From Rhizobium tibeticum (lineage in GTDB: Bacteria > Pseudomonadota > Alphaproteobacteria > Rhizobiales > Rhizobiaceae): a DNA stretch of 64,000 bases. The DNA lies in NCBI RefSeq assembly GCF_900110205.1, contig NZ_FOCV01000024.1, positions 1 through 64,000 on the forward strand, in the 5' to 3' direction. The position numbers and the translations under genes were made by a program. The notes under the pieces were generated by a model. The model made no database searches, had not been told where the DNA came from, and saw only the letters and a list, made by a program, of their open reading frames with translations. Each line of letters begins with the position of its first letter. Position 1 is the first letter of the stretch. Shown here one piece after another: positions 36,147-44,734 of the stretch.

Positions 36147-37154
36147 TTAGACCGAAAGGCATTCATCCTTTATCCGCAGCGTCACAAGGACGCCGCTTTT
36201 TGTCCAGTCGTAGGCGATGGCACCCCCCAGATGACCGGTGACGGTCCGGTGTAGCAGCTTGCTGCCATAGCCTTCCGACACCTGAGGTGGTTGGACCTCG
36301 GGTCCACCCTGTTCCGTCCAGACGATTTCCACTTCGCCTTCTAAGGTCGTCCCGGAGACGTCCAGCGTGCCGGCCACGTCCGAGAGCGCGCCGTACTTAA
36401 GTGAGTTCGTCGCCAACTCGTGAATCACCAAAGCCAAACTTGTCGCCGACTTTTCTCCCACACCCATACGTGGAACCGCAACACGGATGCGACCAGCAAA
36501 GGCGCCGGTCGCGTCGTACGGCGCAAGCAGCACGGCGAACAGATCTCCAAGAAGGGCCGCGCTGCCCTGCCCGCCCGGAAGTGGCCGAACGAGATCATGG
36601 GCACGACCGAGCGCGGTCAGACGCTGGGTCAGTTGCTGCACCATTTCTTCCTTTGTCCCGGCAGCGCGTGCGGTTATTGCAGTCAGCCCCGAAGCAAGCG
36701 CGAGAAGGTTCTTGACGCGGTGGCTCATCTCACCAGCGAGAAGCTCATGACCTTCCTCCGCCTGCTTGCGCCCGGTTACGTCAAGGAAGATGCCCATTGT
36801 CCTTCGCGCGACCACGTCTCCGGCGCTGCCTTCGCCCCGAGCGGAGACCCATCGGACGTTGGAGGCGTCCGTCAGGATTCGGAAGTCGATCTCATAGGGC
36901 CCGTTGACGGCTCTCGTCGCCACGAATGCGGCCCTGACCCTATCCCGGTCGGCTGGATGGATTTTCGCCGACAGGTCCTCGAAGGTGAGCGCCCTGTCGC
37001 TCGACACGTTCCAAAGCTCATATGCCTTGGCATCCATGATGAAGGTGTCATCGTCAACATTCCAGGTCCAAAGCGCTACGCCTGCCGCCTTGATCGCGTT
37101 GCGTAGTTCGGCGGGAGTCCATTCGTACTGACTGGTCGGGCCCTGGCTTTTCAT
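36147..37154 (-). CDS. PAS-HWE sensor histidine kinase
   Basis: 335 residues from ATG 37154 (MKSQGPTSQYEW); the long upstream extension of the frame is not convincing. Residues about 14-130 form a PAS/PAC sensor of the PAS_3 type (ALWTWNVDDDTFIMD, then IHPADRDRVRAAF). Residues about 140-335 are an HWE kinase: phospho-acceptor H145 in MSHRVKNLLAL, the N-box HELATNSLKYGAL and the WxE motif VWTEQGG that names the family. No membrane span, so it senses a cytoplasmic signal, possibly via a flavin or other PAS ligand. HWE kinases commonly feed the general stress response; a matching EcfG promoter precedes this gene. A lone receiver gene lies 560 bases upstream on the same strand. Confidence 0.88.
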   Translation of the reverse strand: MKSQGPTSQYEWTPAELRNAIKAAGVALWTWNVDDDTFIMDAKAYELWNVSSDRALTFEDLSAKIHPADRDRVRAAFVATRAVNGPYEIDFRILTDASNVRWVSARGEGSAGDVVARRTMGIFLDVTGRKQAEEGHELLAGEMSHRVKNLLALASGLTAITARAAGTKEEMVQQLTQRLTALGRAHDLVRPLPGGQGSAALLGDLFAVLLAPYDATGAFAGRIRVAVPRMGVGEKSATSLALVIHELATNSLKYGALSDVAGTLDVSGTTLEGEVEIVWTEQGGPEVQPPQVSEGYGSKLLHRTVTGHLGGAIAYDWTKSGVLVTLRIKDECLSV

Positions 37155-37713
37155 CGAAAGTCTTCCGCTAGAGGTGAATAGAGGGCTTTGTAGAGCTGCA
37201 GGGGATTGCGCCCTCACTAACTTCGAACGCTTCCCGAAGTTCCCAAGGCATGAGTTTATCTGAGGGGCGCTAAGCTTCCGAATACGCCGTGCAGAGGCAT
37301 ATTTCTGGACGCTTGCGCCCTTCAAGATGAGAATTGCGTTGTCCATGGTCGCCACTGCTTGCTGTTCGCTCCAGCCCAGCTTTCCTATAGGGCTACGCTT
37401 TGAGAATTTAACCGCACATCCCTGTGATAACTCTGGGCACATCTGCCTGGCCGATGTGTTAGGTGGGTGGCCGAAGCAGGAACCCGCGATCCGCGTCCGA
37501 TCACAAGACAGGACGAAGTACGATGCCCATTCGCGAGAGGAAGACGCACGCGGCGAGGATAACATTCATGGACATTGCTCCCAGCTTCAGCGCAGAAAGT
37601 GTATGCCGCCCTGTCGCAGGTCAATATCCGTTATGGGTCATTCGCGACCGGGGTGCCAGCGCAGCTTTAACGGACCTAAAGCTCTGCGCCCGGATACTGA
37701 GCAAGCTGATACC
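37155..37713. other. Intergenic stretch with the kinase promoter
   Basis: Contains the candidate EcfG promoter at 37219-37243 and nothing else that I recognise. Open frames on both strands here lack ribosome-binding sites and plausible products. Confidence 0.45.
37219..37243 (-). promoter_or_regulatory. Candidate EcfG/RpoE2 promoter for the HWE kinase
   Basis: Minus strand GGAAC (37243-37239), 18 bases, then TT (37220-37219); the base before TT is G, giving the usual GTT. This exactly fits GGAAC-N18-TT. It lies 65 bases upstream of the chosen kinase start. Confidence 0.6.
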
Positions 37714-38067
37714 TTAAGGTTCGCTCGGTCCGTTAGGAAAGTGGTCCCGCAATGCTTCAAGAATGGTCTCTGCGGAAAACGGTTTCTGTATGAAGGCCGC
37801 ATTTCTCGGGAGCTCGCCCTCTTTTGGCGTTCTCGCTCCGGATGCGACGACCACTTCTATGTGAGGCCACCGCTCGGCGACCTTCCTGGCCAGTTCAAAG
37901 CCGTCAAGATCGCCGCCTGTCTGCACGTCCGTGAAGAGTAGCTGCAGCGAGCTGTATTTTTCGAGAAACGTAAAACCTTCGTCGGCCATGGCGGCCTCTA
38001 CGACATGATATCCGGCATCGGAAATGATGTCGGCGGTATCCACCCGTATCAGTGGTTCGTCATCCAC
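37714..38067 (-). CDS. Stand-alone response regulator receiver
   Basis: 117 residues as translated from GTG 38067. Receiver domain: acidic pair DDEP at the start, phospho-acceptor Asp in LLFTDVQTGGDLDG, switch Ser in VVVASGA and Lys in FIQKPF. No output domain, so it acts by protein contact, as in FixJ-like or CheY-like adaptors of HWE kinases. Oddity: the first beta strand continues upstream in frame as ESIALV before the GTG, with GGGGAA ahead, but no ATG, GTG or TTG exists there. The authentic start codon may be mutated, or the domain starts unusually short. Confidence 0.78.
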   Translation of the reverse strand: MDDEPLIRVDTADIISDAGYHVVEAAMADEGFTFLEKYSSLQLLFTDVQTGGDLDGFELARKVAERWPHIEVVVASGARTPKEGELPRNAAFIQKPFSAETILEALRDHFPNGPSEP

Positions 38068-38442
38068 GACGAGTGCGATGGATTCCCCGATATCGTCGAG
38101 TTTCGTTTATCCATGCTCGGTAACATCGCCCGTGACGTAATTTCGAAAATAACCGAGAGAGCGGTGAGATTGTGGAAATCACGATGACGCCGAAGGTCCT
38201 CTCCTGCCGGTGAAAGGGACCGAAGAGTCGGACCGCCGCCTCAAAGGGATACGATTATCGAGACAACGGGGAGGCGCCGATCGATCAGCCCCTTGAAGAA
38301 TCAGAATGACGATCGAGCCATCTCTATCCAAGCATTCCTGGTTGGTGGAGTGACGATAGCACCTGTGACGCCCTCGGAATCCCTATGCCTCTGCAAACGC
38401 CTGGTCATTTTCGAGGTTTATGTTGAGGCAGCCCTTGTAAAA
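38068..38442. other. Intergenic stretch, nothing recognised
   Basis: Divergent region between the receiver gene and the ribbon-helix-helix gene. No GGAAC-type promoter, hairpin or coding signal was found apart from the CATCC repeats at its right edge. Confidence 0.4.
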
Positions 38443-38477
38443 CATCCTATACCATCCAATTAACATCCATGTGGATG
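38443..38477 (+). promoter_or_regulatory. Helically phased CATCC repeats, probable RHH operator
   Basis: CATCC occurs at 38443-38447, 38453-38457 and 38464-38468 (spacing 10 and 11), and its inverse GGATG at 38473-38477. CATCCA-TG-TGGATG (38464-38477) is a near palindrome. Arrays of short sites on one helix face are how ribbon-helix-helix dimers bind; the RHH gene starts 9 bases later, so autoregulation is likely. Confidence 0.55.
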
Positions 38478-38485
38478 GTAAATGC

Positions 38486-38905
38486 ATGACTGACAACGTT
38501 TACAAGCTTCGCGACAAAAACAGCGAGTCGGAAAAAATCACGATTAATCTCGGCTATGTCGATCTAGGTCGTATCGACCTTCTCGTGCAGGAAGGCTTCT
38601 ATTCCAATCGCAGCGATTTCATACGAACAGCGATCAGAAATCAGCTCGCCAGCGAGGGTGAGGCGGTCAAACAGTCAGTCATCAGGCAAACGCTGGAACT
38701 CGGCCTACTCGACTACAGCAAGTCCGATCTGGAAGCCGTGAAGGCCGCAGGAGAAAAGCTCGAGATCAAGGTACTTGGACTGGCCCGCATTGCCCCGGAT
38801 GTCACACCTGACCTCGCCTTGGCAACAATCGAATCTATCACCGTGCTCGGCGCGCTTCAGGCGAGTGCGGAACTGAAATCGGCATTGGCCGAACGTATTC
38901 GCTAG
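38486..38905 (+). CDS. Ribbon-helix-helix (CopG/ParD-like) regulator
   Basis: 139 residues from ATG 38486 (MTDNVYKLRDKN). The ribbon-helix-helix is EKITINLGYVDLGRIDLLV followed by GFYSNRSDFIRTAIRNQL, in which the first beta strand contacts DNA. The C-terminal 80 residues are helical (LLDYSKSDLEAVKAAGEKLE, then SITVLGALQASAELKSALAE) and may form a ligand or partner interface. It is longer than typical antitoxins and no toxin gene is adjacent. The esterase gene follows after 28 bases on the same strand and is probably co-transcribed, so this protein may regulate esterase expression via the phased CATCC sites. Confidence 0.75.
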   Translation: MTDNVYKLRDKNSESEKITINLGYVDLGRIDLLVQEGFYSNRSDFIRTAIRNQLASEGEAVKQSVIRQTLELGLLDYSKSDLEAVKAAGEKLEIKVLGLARIAPDVTPDLALATIESITVLGALQASAELKSALAERIR

Positions 38906-38933
38906 GCCTGTAGCCCACCAACGAGGACATTCC

Positions 38934-40220
38934 ATGAACGATGATTTCTTCATTGCCGTGAGGCGGGCGACGTCCTTGACGCGAACCTCGAATATTACCG
39001 AGGCAACCCGCGTGATCCAGGATGCACTTGCTGGCCGTCCCGCCTCCGGCGCTCGTGCCTCAACAGAACCCGACATCGCGGACACTCCGCGGGTGCATCA
39101 TTCGAAACCTTTTCAGATAGATCCCAACGCCGAAATTATCGAGCCGGACACACAGCAAGCGACCGGAGCCATGGAGCGGCATGACGGTCTTGGATCCGAT
39201 CGATTCCGAAAGCCCCTCGGCGAGACACTGCGCATCTTGCGCGAAGGACGGGCGGCCTCTGGCGCATTCGCCTCAATGCCGGGCATAGACCTGCCCGGAC
39301 TGGCAAAACATGGCCCCTCTCCTGCCGTGCCACCTGGAGCGCAATTTCTGACGCGATCCTATACCTGCGCGGCCGGCATCCGAAGCTACAAACTCTACGT
39401 ACCGGCATCCGCGCTGGACCGGCCACGTGGACTGGTCGTCATGCTCCACGGCTGCAAACAAAACCCCGACGACTTTGCCACAGGGACTGGCATGAACGCC
39501 GTTGCTGAGGTGCATGGCCTCCTCGTTGCCTATCCCCACCAGACAGCATCGGACAACACCTCATGCTGCTGGAACTGGTTCAGGACTGCTGATCAGAAGC
39601 GCGATGCTGGGGAACCCTCAATTATCGCAGGAATTACCGCGGAGATCATGGCGGAATTCGACCTCGATCGAAACCGGGTTTTTGTTGCGGGCCTGTCGGC
39701 AGGCGGCGCGATGGCCGCGGTTATGAGAGAGACGTATCCTGATCTCTACGGCGCTGTAGGCATTCATTCCGGACTAGCCTATGCTTCGGCAAGCGACGTC
39801 ATGTCGGCTTTCTCCGTCATGCGAGGCGACGCATGTCTCATATCTCAACCGAAACCCCGTTACCGCTCCAAACCCGAGGTTCGCACGATCGTGTTTCATG
39901 GAGGCGCGGACCGCACGGTCAATCCTTCTAATGCTGAGCGGATAGTCGCGGCCGCCATTCCGCCAGAGCCCAACTCCACAACTCAAACCCACACCGGCCG
40001 CTCCGCCGGTAAGCGCGCCTATACGAGGAAAATTGTTACAAACGCGCAGCGGCTGCCGGCGCTGGAATATTGGTTGGTTGAGGGCGCGGGCCATGCCTGG
40101 TCCGGCGGTGATGCCGGCGGATCGTACACAGACCAGGACGGGCCAGACGCAACAAATGAGATGGTGCGCTTTTTCCTCGAACCCAGCAACGCTTCGCAGG
40201 AAAATGTGGCCGCTAAGTAG
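38934..40220 (+). CDS. PHB depolymerase-family esterase
   Basis: 428 residues. Residues 1-130 are a low-complexity polar N-terminal region. The alpha/beta hydrolase domain starts near SYTCAAGIRSYKLYVP, has the oxyanion sequence MLHGCKQNPDDFA, nucleophile S255 (GLSAGGAM), D326 (HGGADRTV) and H387 (GAGHAWSGG). This is the esterase_phb family, which includes intracellular and extracellular poly(3-hydroxybutyrate) depolymerases and feruloyl/acetyl xylan esterases. There is no signal peptide, so cytoplasmic polyester granules are the more likely substrate, but this is inference. Co-directional with the RHH regulator. Confidence 0.85.
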   Translation: MNDDFFIAVRRATSLTRTSNITEATRVIQDALAGRPASGARASTEPDIADTPRVHHSKPFQIDPNAEIIEPDTQQATGAMERHDGLGSDRFRKPLGETLRILREGRAASGAFASMPGIDLPGLAKHGPSPAVPPGAQFLTRSYTCAAGIRSYKLYVPASALDRPRGLVVMLHGCKQNPDDFATGTGMNAVAEVHGLLVAYPHQTASDNTSCCWNWFRTADQKRDAGEPSIIAGITAEIMAEFDLDRNRVFVAGLSAGGAMAAVMRETYPDLYGAVGIHSGLAYASASDVMSAFSVMRGDACLISQPKPRYRSKPEVRTIVFHGGADRTVNPSNAERIVAAAIPPEPNSTTQTHTGRSAGKRAYTRKIVTNAQRLPALEYWLVEGAGHAWSGGDAGGSYTDQDGPDATNEMVRFFLEPSNASQENVAAK

Positions 40221-40766
40221 CTCGGACTAGCGGTGCGCGAGCCTCCGGTGGTTCCGCTTGACGATGGTATGAGTTCCCCCACGGAAGACATCGGATCGAC
40301 GCCATGTCAGTGCCGTTATTGCGATCAGGTGCTGAGACTATTCAACCGTAGCGTCTTGCAATGTCTGACGCAAAGGGTCTGTGGAGGCACCACTGGGGCC
40401 GCTGTATGCCATCCTCTTGCAGCACCCCCCTCAACGAGTGGCAGGTTTTCGGAACAACAATAGCATCGCTCGACGGCCGATGTGGGGCGCAAAGCGGAAA
40501 TCGTAGTTGCCTAAGCGCCTGAATCTGCAAGTCTCCGTGGAGCGAGGCTCGAGACCTGCACCTGGGATCATTGCGTGGAGGCGGAAATTATTTCCGCTCG
40601 CGGCAGCTCCTGCGCCAGAAAGTGATATTCGGCGGACCTCGGCGGCTGGATCCCGGCTGCCGGATCGAGAAGCGGATACCCCACGGCGAAATTCGACTCC
40701 CTATTTTTTGCGTAGACGTCGGCGATACCTCAGGAGGTTCGCGGCCCGCCGAGGGTAATCAATAGG
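40221..40766. other. Intergenic stretch, nothing recognised
   Basis: About 550 bases between two convergent units. No gene, T-rich hairpin or repeat that I can support. Confidence 0.4.
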
Positions 40767-41516
40767 CTAACTTCGGTTCTCCAAGCGGTTTGTTTTGCGC
40801 CACTCTTCGTATTCTCCGCGGGCATCGTCATGCAGCGGATAATAGCGCTGCAACGACCCGCCCTCCATAAGCTTCACTCGCGAGAACTCCTCCCAATCGT
40901 GATGCTTTTGCGACTCTTCGATTACCTTCGAGGCCATTGCGACTGGAAGCACCACCACCCCGTCGTCGTCGGCGACGATGATGTCGCCGGGGATTACCGT
41001 GACACCGCCGCAGGCAATCGGAACGTTGACGGCATTGGGATAGATGCTGGTTTGCACATGGTAGTTGGGCGTCCAGCCGCGCAGCCATAGGGGGAGATCT
41101 AGCTTCTCGACATTGGGCCGATCGCGCATGCACCCGTCGATTACGATGCCAGCGCCGCCTCTGCCTTTGAAATACGTCGACATCATATCGCCGAAGACGC
41201 CCGAGCTCATGTCGCCTCGCGCGTCGACCACGACTACATCGCCCTCTTGCGCGTGATAGAGCACGTGCCGGTGCAACTGCGTCTCCGGATCGGCATATTC
41301 TCCCTCGGTGAAGAGGTCCGGCCGCTGCGGCATGAACTGGAGCGTCAGCGCCGGCCCGACGATCGACTTCCCGCGGTTCTGCGGCACGGGACCGACCATG
41401 TGCGGATTGCGGAAGCCCATGTGGCCAAGCGTGCCGGCAACCGTCGCGGCGCCGATTTCCTTCAGTGCGTCGATCAGGTCTTTGGGCGGTCGCGTAATGT
41501 CGGGAGTATGCGTCAT
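40767..41516 (-). CDS. RraA-family protein (second copy, probable lyase/aldolase)
   Basis: 249 residues from ATG 41516 preceded by GGAG. RraA/HMG-aldolase fold: IGAATVAGTLGHMGFRNPHM, GPALTLQFMPQRPD, IDGCMRDRPNVEKLDLPLW with the Arg-Asp pair, and IPGDIIVADDDGVVVLPVA. It differs clearly from the copy at 32915, so this is not a recent duplication. Last gene of the importer operon, 21 bases after the dehydratase gene; it probably acts on the 2-keto-3-deoxy acid that the dehydratase makes. The literal name ribonuclease regulator should not be used. Confidence 0.85.
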   Translation of the reverse strand: MTHTPDITRPPKDLIDALKEIGAATVAGTLGHMGFRNPHMVGPVPQNRGKSIVGPALTLQFMPQRPDLFTEGEYADPETQLHRHVLYHAQEGDVVVVDARGDMSSGVFGDMMSTYFKGRGGAGIVIDGCMRDRPNVEKLDLPLWLRGWTPNYHVQTSIYPNAVNVPIACGGVTVIPGDIIVADDDGVVVLPVAMASKVIEESQKHHDWEEFSRVKLMEGGSLQRYYPLHDDARGEYEEWRKTNRLENRS

Positions 41517-41537
41517 TTTAGACTCCGGTGGATGAAA

Positions 41538-42701
41538 CTACCAGTTCGTGACAGAACCGTCGCGGCGCTTCAGGTGAGGCGCCTCCCAGAAACGAAAGCT
41601 CTCCGCCTTGACCGCCTCTTCGTTGACCTCGACGCCGAGCCCCGGCAGATCGCTGACCGGATAGTCGGGGCCGTCGAGCCGTGGTTGCACGGGGAAGAAG
41701 TCGGAATTGTCGAAGCCCAGCCTTGTTTCGGGCGCCCTGGTCTCGAGCCAAGCGAAATTCGGCACCGCTGCGGCGAGATGGATGGTCGCGGCCGTGCAGA
41801 CTGGGCCAAGGGGATTGTGCGGCATCAGGTCCACATAGTGCGCCTCGCTCCAGCCAGCGACCTTCATCGCTTCAGTGAGCCCGCCAACATTGCAAACATC
41901 GAGCCGGTTGAACTGATGGATGCCGCGCTCGATGTAGGGCAGGAACTGCCACTTGCTGGCAAATTCCTCGCCGATGGCGAACGGGATGTCGGTCATCGTG
42001 CGCAGGGATTCGTAGGCCTCCGGTGTCTCGTCTCGTATCGGCTCCTCGAGGAAATCAAGCGCGCCACGGCCGAGTTTGTTGCTGAAGCTCGCCGCTTCTG
42101 CCACCGACAGCCGATGGTGATAGTCGACGCCGAGGACGACGTCGTCGCCCAGCACCTCGCGCGCCTTGTTTAGCATAGTTGCGGTAGCGCCGATCGACTC
42201 GCGCGGCTCGAAAATGTCCTTGCTGTTTTGCCCGATGGGGAAGAAGCGGATCGCCTGCCACCCTTGTGCGCGTAGTTCGCGGGCTCGTTCGATGGCGCCA
42301 TCGCCCTCGGCCTCGTCACCGGTCGAGGCGAAGGTAGGAATGCGGTCGCGCTGCTTGCCGCCCAGCAGTTCGTAGGCCGGCACCCCCAGCGCCTTGCCCT
42401 TGATGTCGTGAAGGGCAATGTCGATGGCGGAAATCGCCGCCTGCAGAACGCGCCCGCCTTCGAAGTATTGGCTGCGATAAACTTCTTGCCAGATCCGACC
42501 AATCTGCATCGGGTCGCGGCCGATGAGAAACTCGCGATAGTGCTCGATCGCGCCGACTACGGCCTTCTCGCGACCGCTCAAGCCGCTCTCGCCCCAGCCG
42601 AAGATGCCGTTGTCGGTCTCGACCTTGACCAGCATCTGGTTGCGCGTTCCTACCCATACTGGATAGGGCTTGATCGCCGTGATTTTAAGCTTCGCAGTCA
42701 T
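41538..42701 (-). CDS. Enolase-superfamily dehydratase, galactonate dehydratase-like
   Basis: 387 residues. Mandelate-racemase/muconate-lactonising N-terminal domain (about 1-125) and a TIM barrel. Metal ligands are the Asp of GVDYHHRLS, the Glu of FLEEPI and the Glu of AIGEEF. The DxHxR pattern and the late His of MPHNPLGP, together with WLETR, are typical of acid-sugar dehydratases such as D-galactonate dehydratase. It should convert an aldonate to the 2-keto-3-deoxy acid. It lies between the ABC ATPase gene (33 bases) and the RraA-like gene (21 bases), so it is part of the uptake operon. Confidence 0.87.
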   Translation of the reverse strand: MTAKLKITAIKPYPVWVGTRNQMLVKVETDNGIFGWGESGLSGREKAVVGAIEHYREFLIGRDPMQIGRIWQEVYRSQYFEGGRVLQAAISAIDIALHDIKGKALGVPAYELLGGKQRDRIPTFASTGDEAEGDGAIERARELRAQGWQAIRFFPIGQNSKDIFEPRESIGATATMLNKAREVLGDDVVLGVDYHHRLSVAEAASFSNKLGRGALDFLEEPIRDETPEAYESLRTMTDIPFAIGEEFASKWQFLPYIERGIHQFNRLDVCNVGGLTEAMKVAGWSEAHYVDLMPHNPLGPVCTAATIHLAAAVPNFAWLETRAPETRLGFDNSDFFPVQPRLDGPDYPVSDLPGLGVEVNEEAVKAESFRFWEAPHLKRRDGSVTNW

Positions 42702-42734
42702 CCACGCCCTCGTTTCCCACGCATCCGCTTGGTC

Positions 42735-43832
42735 TCAGTTGGCCTTGAGGGCCATTTCTGTTTCGCCGTCGAACAGATGCATCCGCTCCTGATCGAACTC
42801 GAGCCAAATCTGTTCGTCGGGCGCGACGGCAATGGTCGGCGGGACGCTGACATTGACGATGGCGCCGGACAGGAACGCCTGTACGAAAGTGACGTCTCCG
42901 GTCGGCTCCACCGTGTAGGCCTTGGCAGGGACGCTTCCTGGCATCGCACTCTTATGCAGCTTGATCGTCGAGTGACGTGCGCCGAGCACGACTTTCTTGG
43001 TTGTCGCCCTCGCGACCTTCTGGGCGTTGTGTGGCGAGAGCTCGAGGCACCAACCATCCGCGCTGGTCAACACAGTGTTGCCGCTTGCCGTTGACGCCTC
43101 CAGCGGAACAAGGCTCATCGCCGGGCTGCCGACGAAGCTGGCGACGAACATGTTCACCGGATGGGCAAAGACCTGCGCCGGTGAATCGTATTGCTGCAGG
43201 TAGCCGCCGTTCATCACCGCCATCCTGTCGGCCATGGTTACCGCTTCGAGCTGGTCGTGCGTCACGTAGATGATCGTCGCCTTGAGGTCCTGGTGGAAAC
43301 GCTTGATCTCCGACCGCATCTGCACGCGCAGCTTTGCGTCGAGGTTGGAGAGTGGTTCATCCATCAGGAATACCGCCGGATCGCGAACGAGGGCGCGGCC
43401 CAGCGCCACGCGCTGCTGTTGCCCGCCCGAAAGTTCGCGTGGCTTGCGCTCGAGCAGCTGCGTCATGTCGAGCACTCGCGCTGCTTCCTTGACCTTTTTG
43501 TCGATCTCGTCCCTTGGCAGTTTGCGCATCTGCAGCGGGAACGCGAGATTTTTGTAGACCGATTTCTGCGGATAGAGCGCGTAGTTCTGGAACACCATTG
43601 CGATGTCCCGGTCCTTGGGGTCGAGGTCGTTGACCACCCTGTCGCCGATGACGATGTCGCCAGATGTGATGGGGATGAGCCCCGCCACAAGATTGAGTGT
43701 GGTTGTCTTGCCGCAGCCTGAAGGGCCGACGAGCGCAACGAATTCGCCGTCGTTGACCGTCAGCGAAACGTTGTTGACAGCTTTGAAGCTGCCATAGGTC
43801 TTGACCAGATCTTTGAGGACCACGTGGGCCAC
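42735..43832 (-). CDS. Sugar ABC transporter ATPase (MalK/UgpC-like)
   Basis: 365 residues. The GTG at 43832 is chosen: AGGGGAG lies 6 bases before and the product begins with the family sequence AHVVLKDLVKTYGSFKAV; the frame stays open far upstream inside the permease gene, which is not coding. Walker A GPSGCGKTT, signature LSGGQQQRVALGRAL, Walker B VFLMDEPLSNLD and switch His in YVTHDQ are complete. The C-terminal about 130 residues are the TOBE/MalK regulatory domain. It energises the importer formed by the two permeases and the binding protein upstream. Start is 11 bases after the permease stop. Confidence 0.93.
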   Translation of the reverse strand: MAHVVLKDLVKTYGSFKAVNNVSLTVNDGEFVALVGPSGCGKTTTLNLVAGLIPITSGDIVIGDRVVNDLDPKDRDIAMVFQNYALYPQKSVYKNLAFPLQMRKLPRDEIDKKVKEAARVLDMTQLLERKPRELSGGQQQRVALGRALVRDPAVFLMDEPLSNLDAKLRVQMRSEIKRFHQDLKATIIYVTHDQLEAVTMADRMAVMNGGYLQQYDSPAQVFAHPVNMFVASFVGSPAMSLVPLEASTASGNTVLTSADGWCLELSPHNAQKVARATTKKVVLGARHSTIKLHKSAMPGSVPAKAYTVEPTGDVTFVQAFLSGAIVNVSVPPTIAVAPDEQIWLEFDQERMHLFDGETEMALKAN

Positions 43833-43843
43833 CGGCAACTCCC

Positions 43844-44734
43844 CTAGTGCTTGACTGCGCCTTCCGTAAGGGCGCGTACGAAGTATCGTTGCAGGATGAG
43901 GAACAGGACCACGACGGGCACGCTCATCATGAAGCTGGCCGCCATCAGGCCCGGAAAGTCCGTTGTATTTTCCGAGAAGAAGCGCTGGATGCCGACCGGC
44001 AGTGTCAACTGCTCGTTCTTGGAGAGGAAGGTGTAGGCGTAGATGTACTCGTTCCACGCGCCAATGAAGGAATAGATCGCCGTGGCGATGATTCCTGGCG
44101 CCGAGAGCGGCATCACGATCAGGACAAAGGCCTGGAACCGCGTTGCCCCGTCGATGCGCGCTGCCTGCTCGAGTTGCACCGGGATGTTGTCGTAGAAGCC
44201 CTTGAGGAGCCAGATTGCCAGCGGCAGGCCGAATGTGAGGTAGGTGAGGATGAGCGACCCATGCGTGTTCACCAGGCCGATCGCGCGCATCAGGATGAAG
44301 AGCGGCACGAGAAAGATCACTGCCGGGAACATGTTGCGAAGCAAGACGGCGAAGAACAGAAAGTTCCGGCCCGGGAAGGTGAAGCGCGAAAACGCGTAGG
44401 CCGCAGGAACTGCCACGATCACCGAAAGGATGGTCGTGGCGGTGGAGACGAAAAGGCTGTTCCAGAAGAAGCGCAGGAAGTCCTGACCGACGCTGTTTTG
44501 CGGATCGAGCAGCTTCTGGTAGCTGGCAAGGGTCGGTTGGTCCGGCCACCATTGCGGCGGGAATTGCATGGCCGCGAAGCCGGACTTGATCGAGGTGATC
44601 AGCATCCAGATCATCGGTAATGCGGTGTAGAGCAGCATGAACACAAGGAAGATGCGTCCGCCCCACCGCCATCCATCGATGCGCATACGGCGACGCGCCT
44701 GGCCTCGACGAGCAGTCTCGGCAATCGTGCTCAT
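43844..44734 (-). CDS. Sugar ABC transporter permease (MalG-like)
   Basis: 296 residues, six membrane helices (from IFLVFMLLYTALPMIW to VPVVVLFLILQRYFV). The cytoplasmic EAA loop EQAARIDGATRFQAF, which docks on the ATPase, is present and the C-terminus is short, both typical of the MalG/CUT1 type. The start overlaps the preceding permease stop by 4 bases (ATGA), implying coupled translation and 1:1 stoichiometry. Confidence 0.93.
   Translation of the reverse strand: MSTIAETARRGQARRRMRIDGWRWGGRIFLVFMLLYTALPMIWMLITSIKSGFAAMQFPPQWWPDQPTLASYQKLLDPQNSVGQDFLRFFWNSLFVSTATTILSVIVAVPAAYAFSRFTFPGRNFLFFAVLLRNMFPAVIFLVPLFILMRAIGLVNTHGSLILTYLTFGLPLAIWLLKGFYDNIPVQLEQAARIDGATRFQAFVLIVMPLSAPGIIATAIYSFIGAWNEYIYAYTFLSKNEQLTLPVGIQRFFSENTTDFPGLMAASFMMSVPVVVLFLILQRYFVRALTEGAVKH

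Noticed and set aside
36147-37565. A 472-residue form of the HWE kinase
   Set aside because: The extra N-terminal 137 residues have non-coding composition and cover the candidate EcfG promoter; the PAS domain starts right after ATG 37154.
38486-40220. Toxin-antitoxin module
   Set aside because: The RHH protein would fit an antitoxin, but the adjacent gene is a full-length esterase with a catalytic triad and not a RelE/ParE-type toxin.
42735-44672. A 645-residue ABC ATPase
   Set aside because: The N-terminal 280 residues are antisense-like translation of the overlapping permease gene; the family start is GTG 43832.
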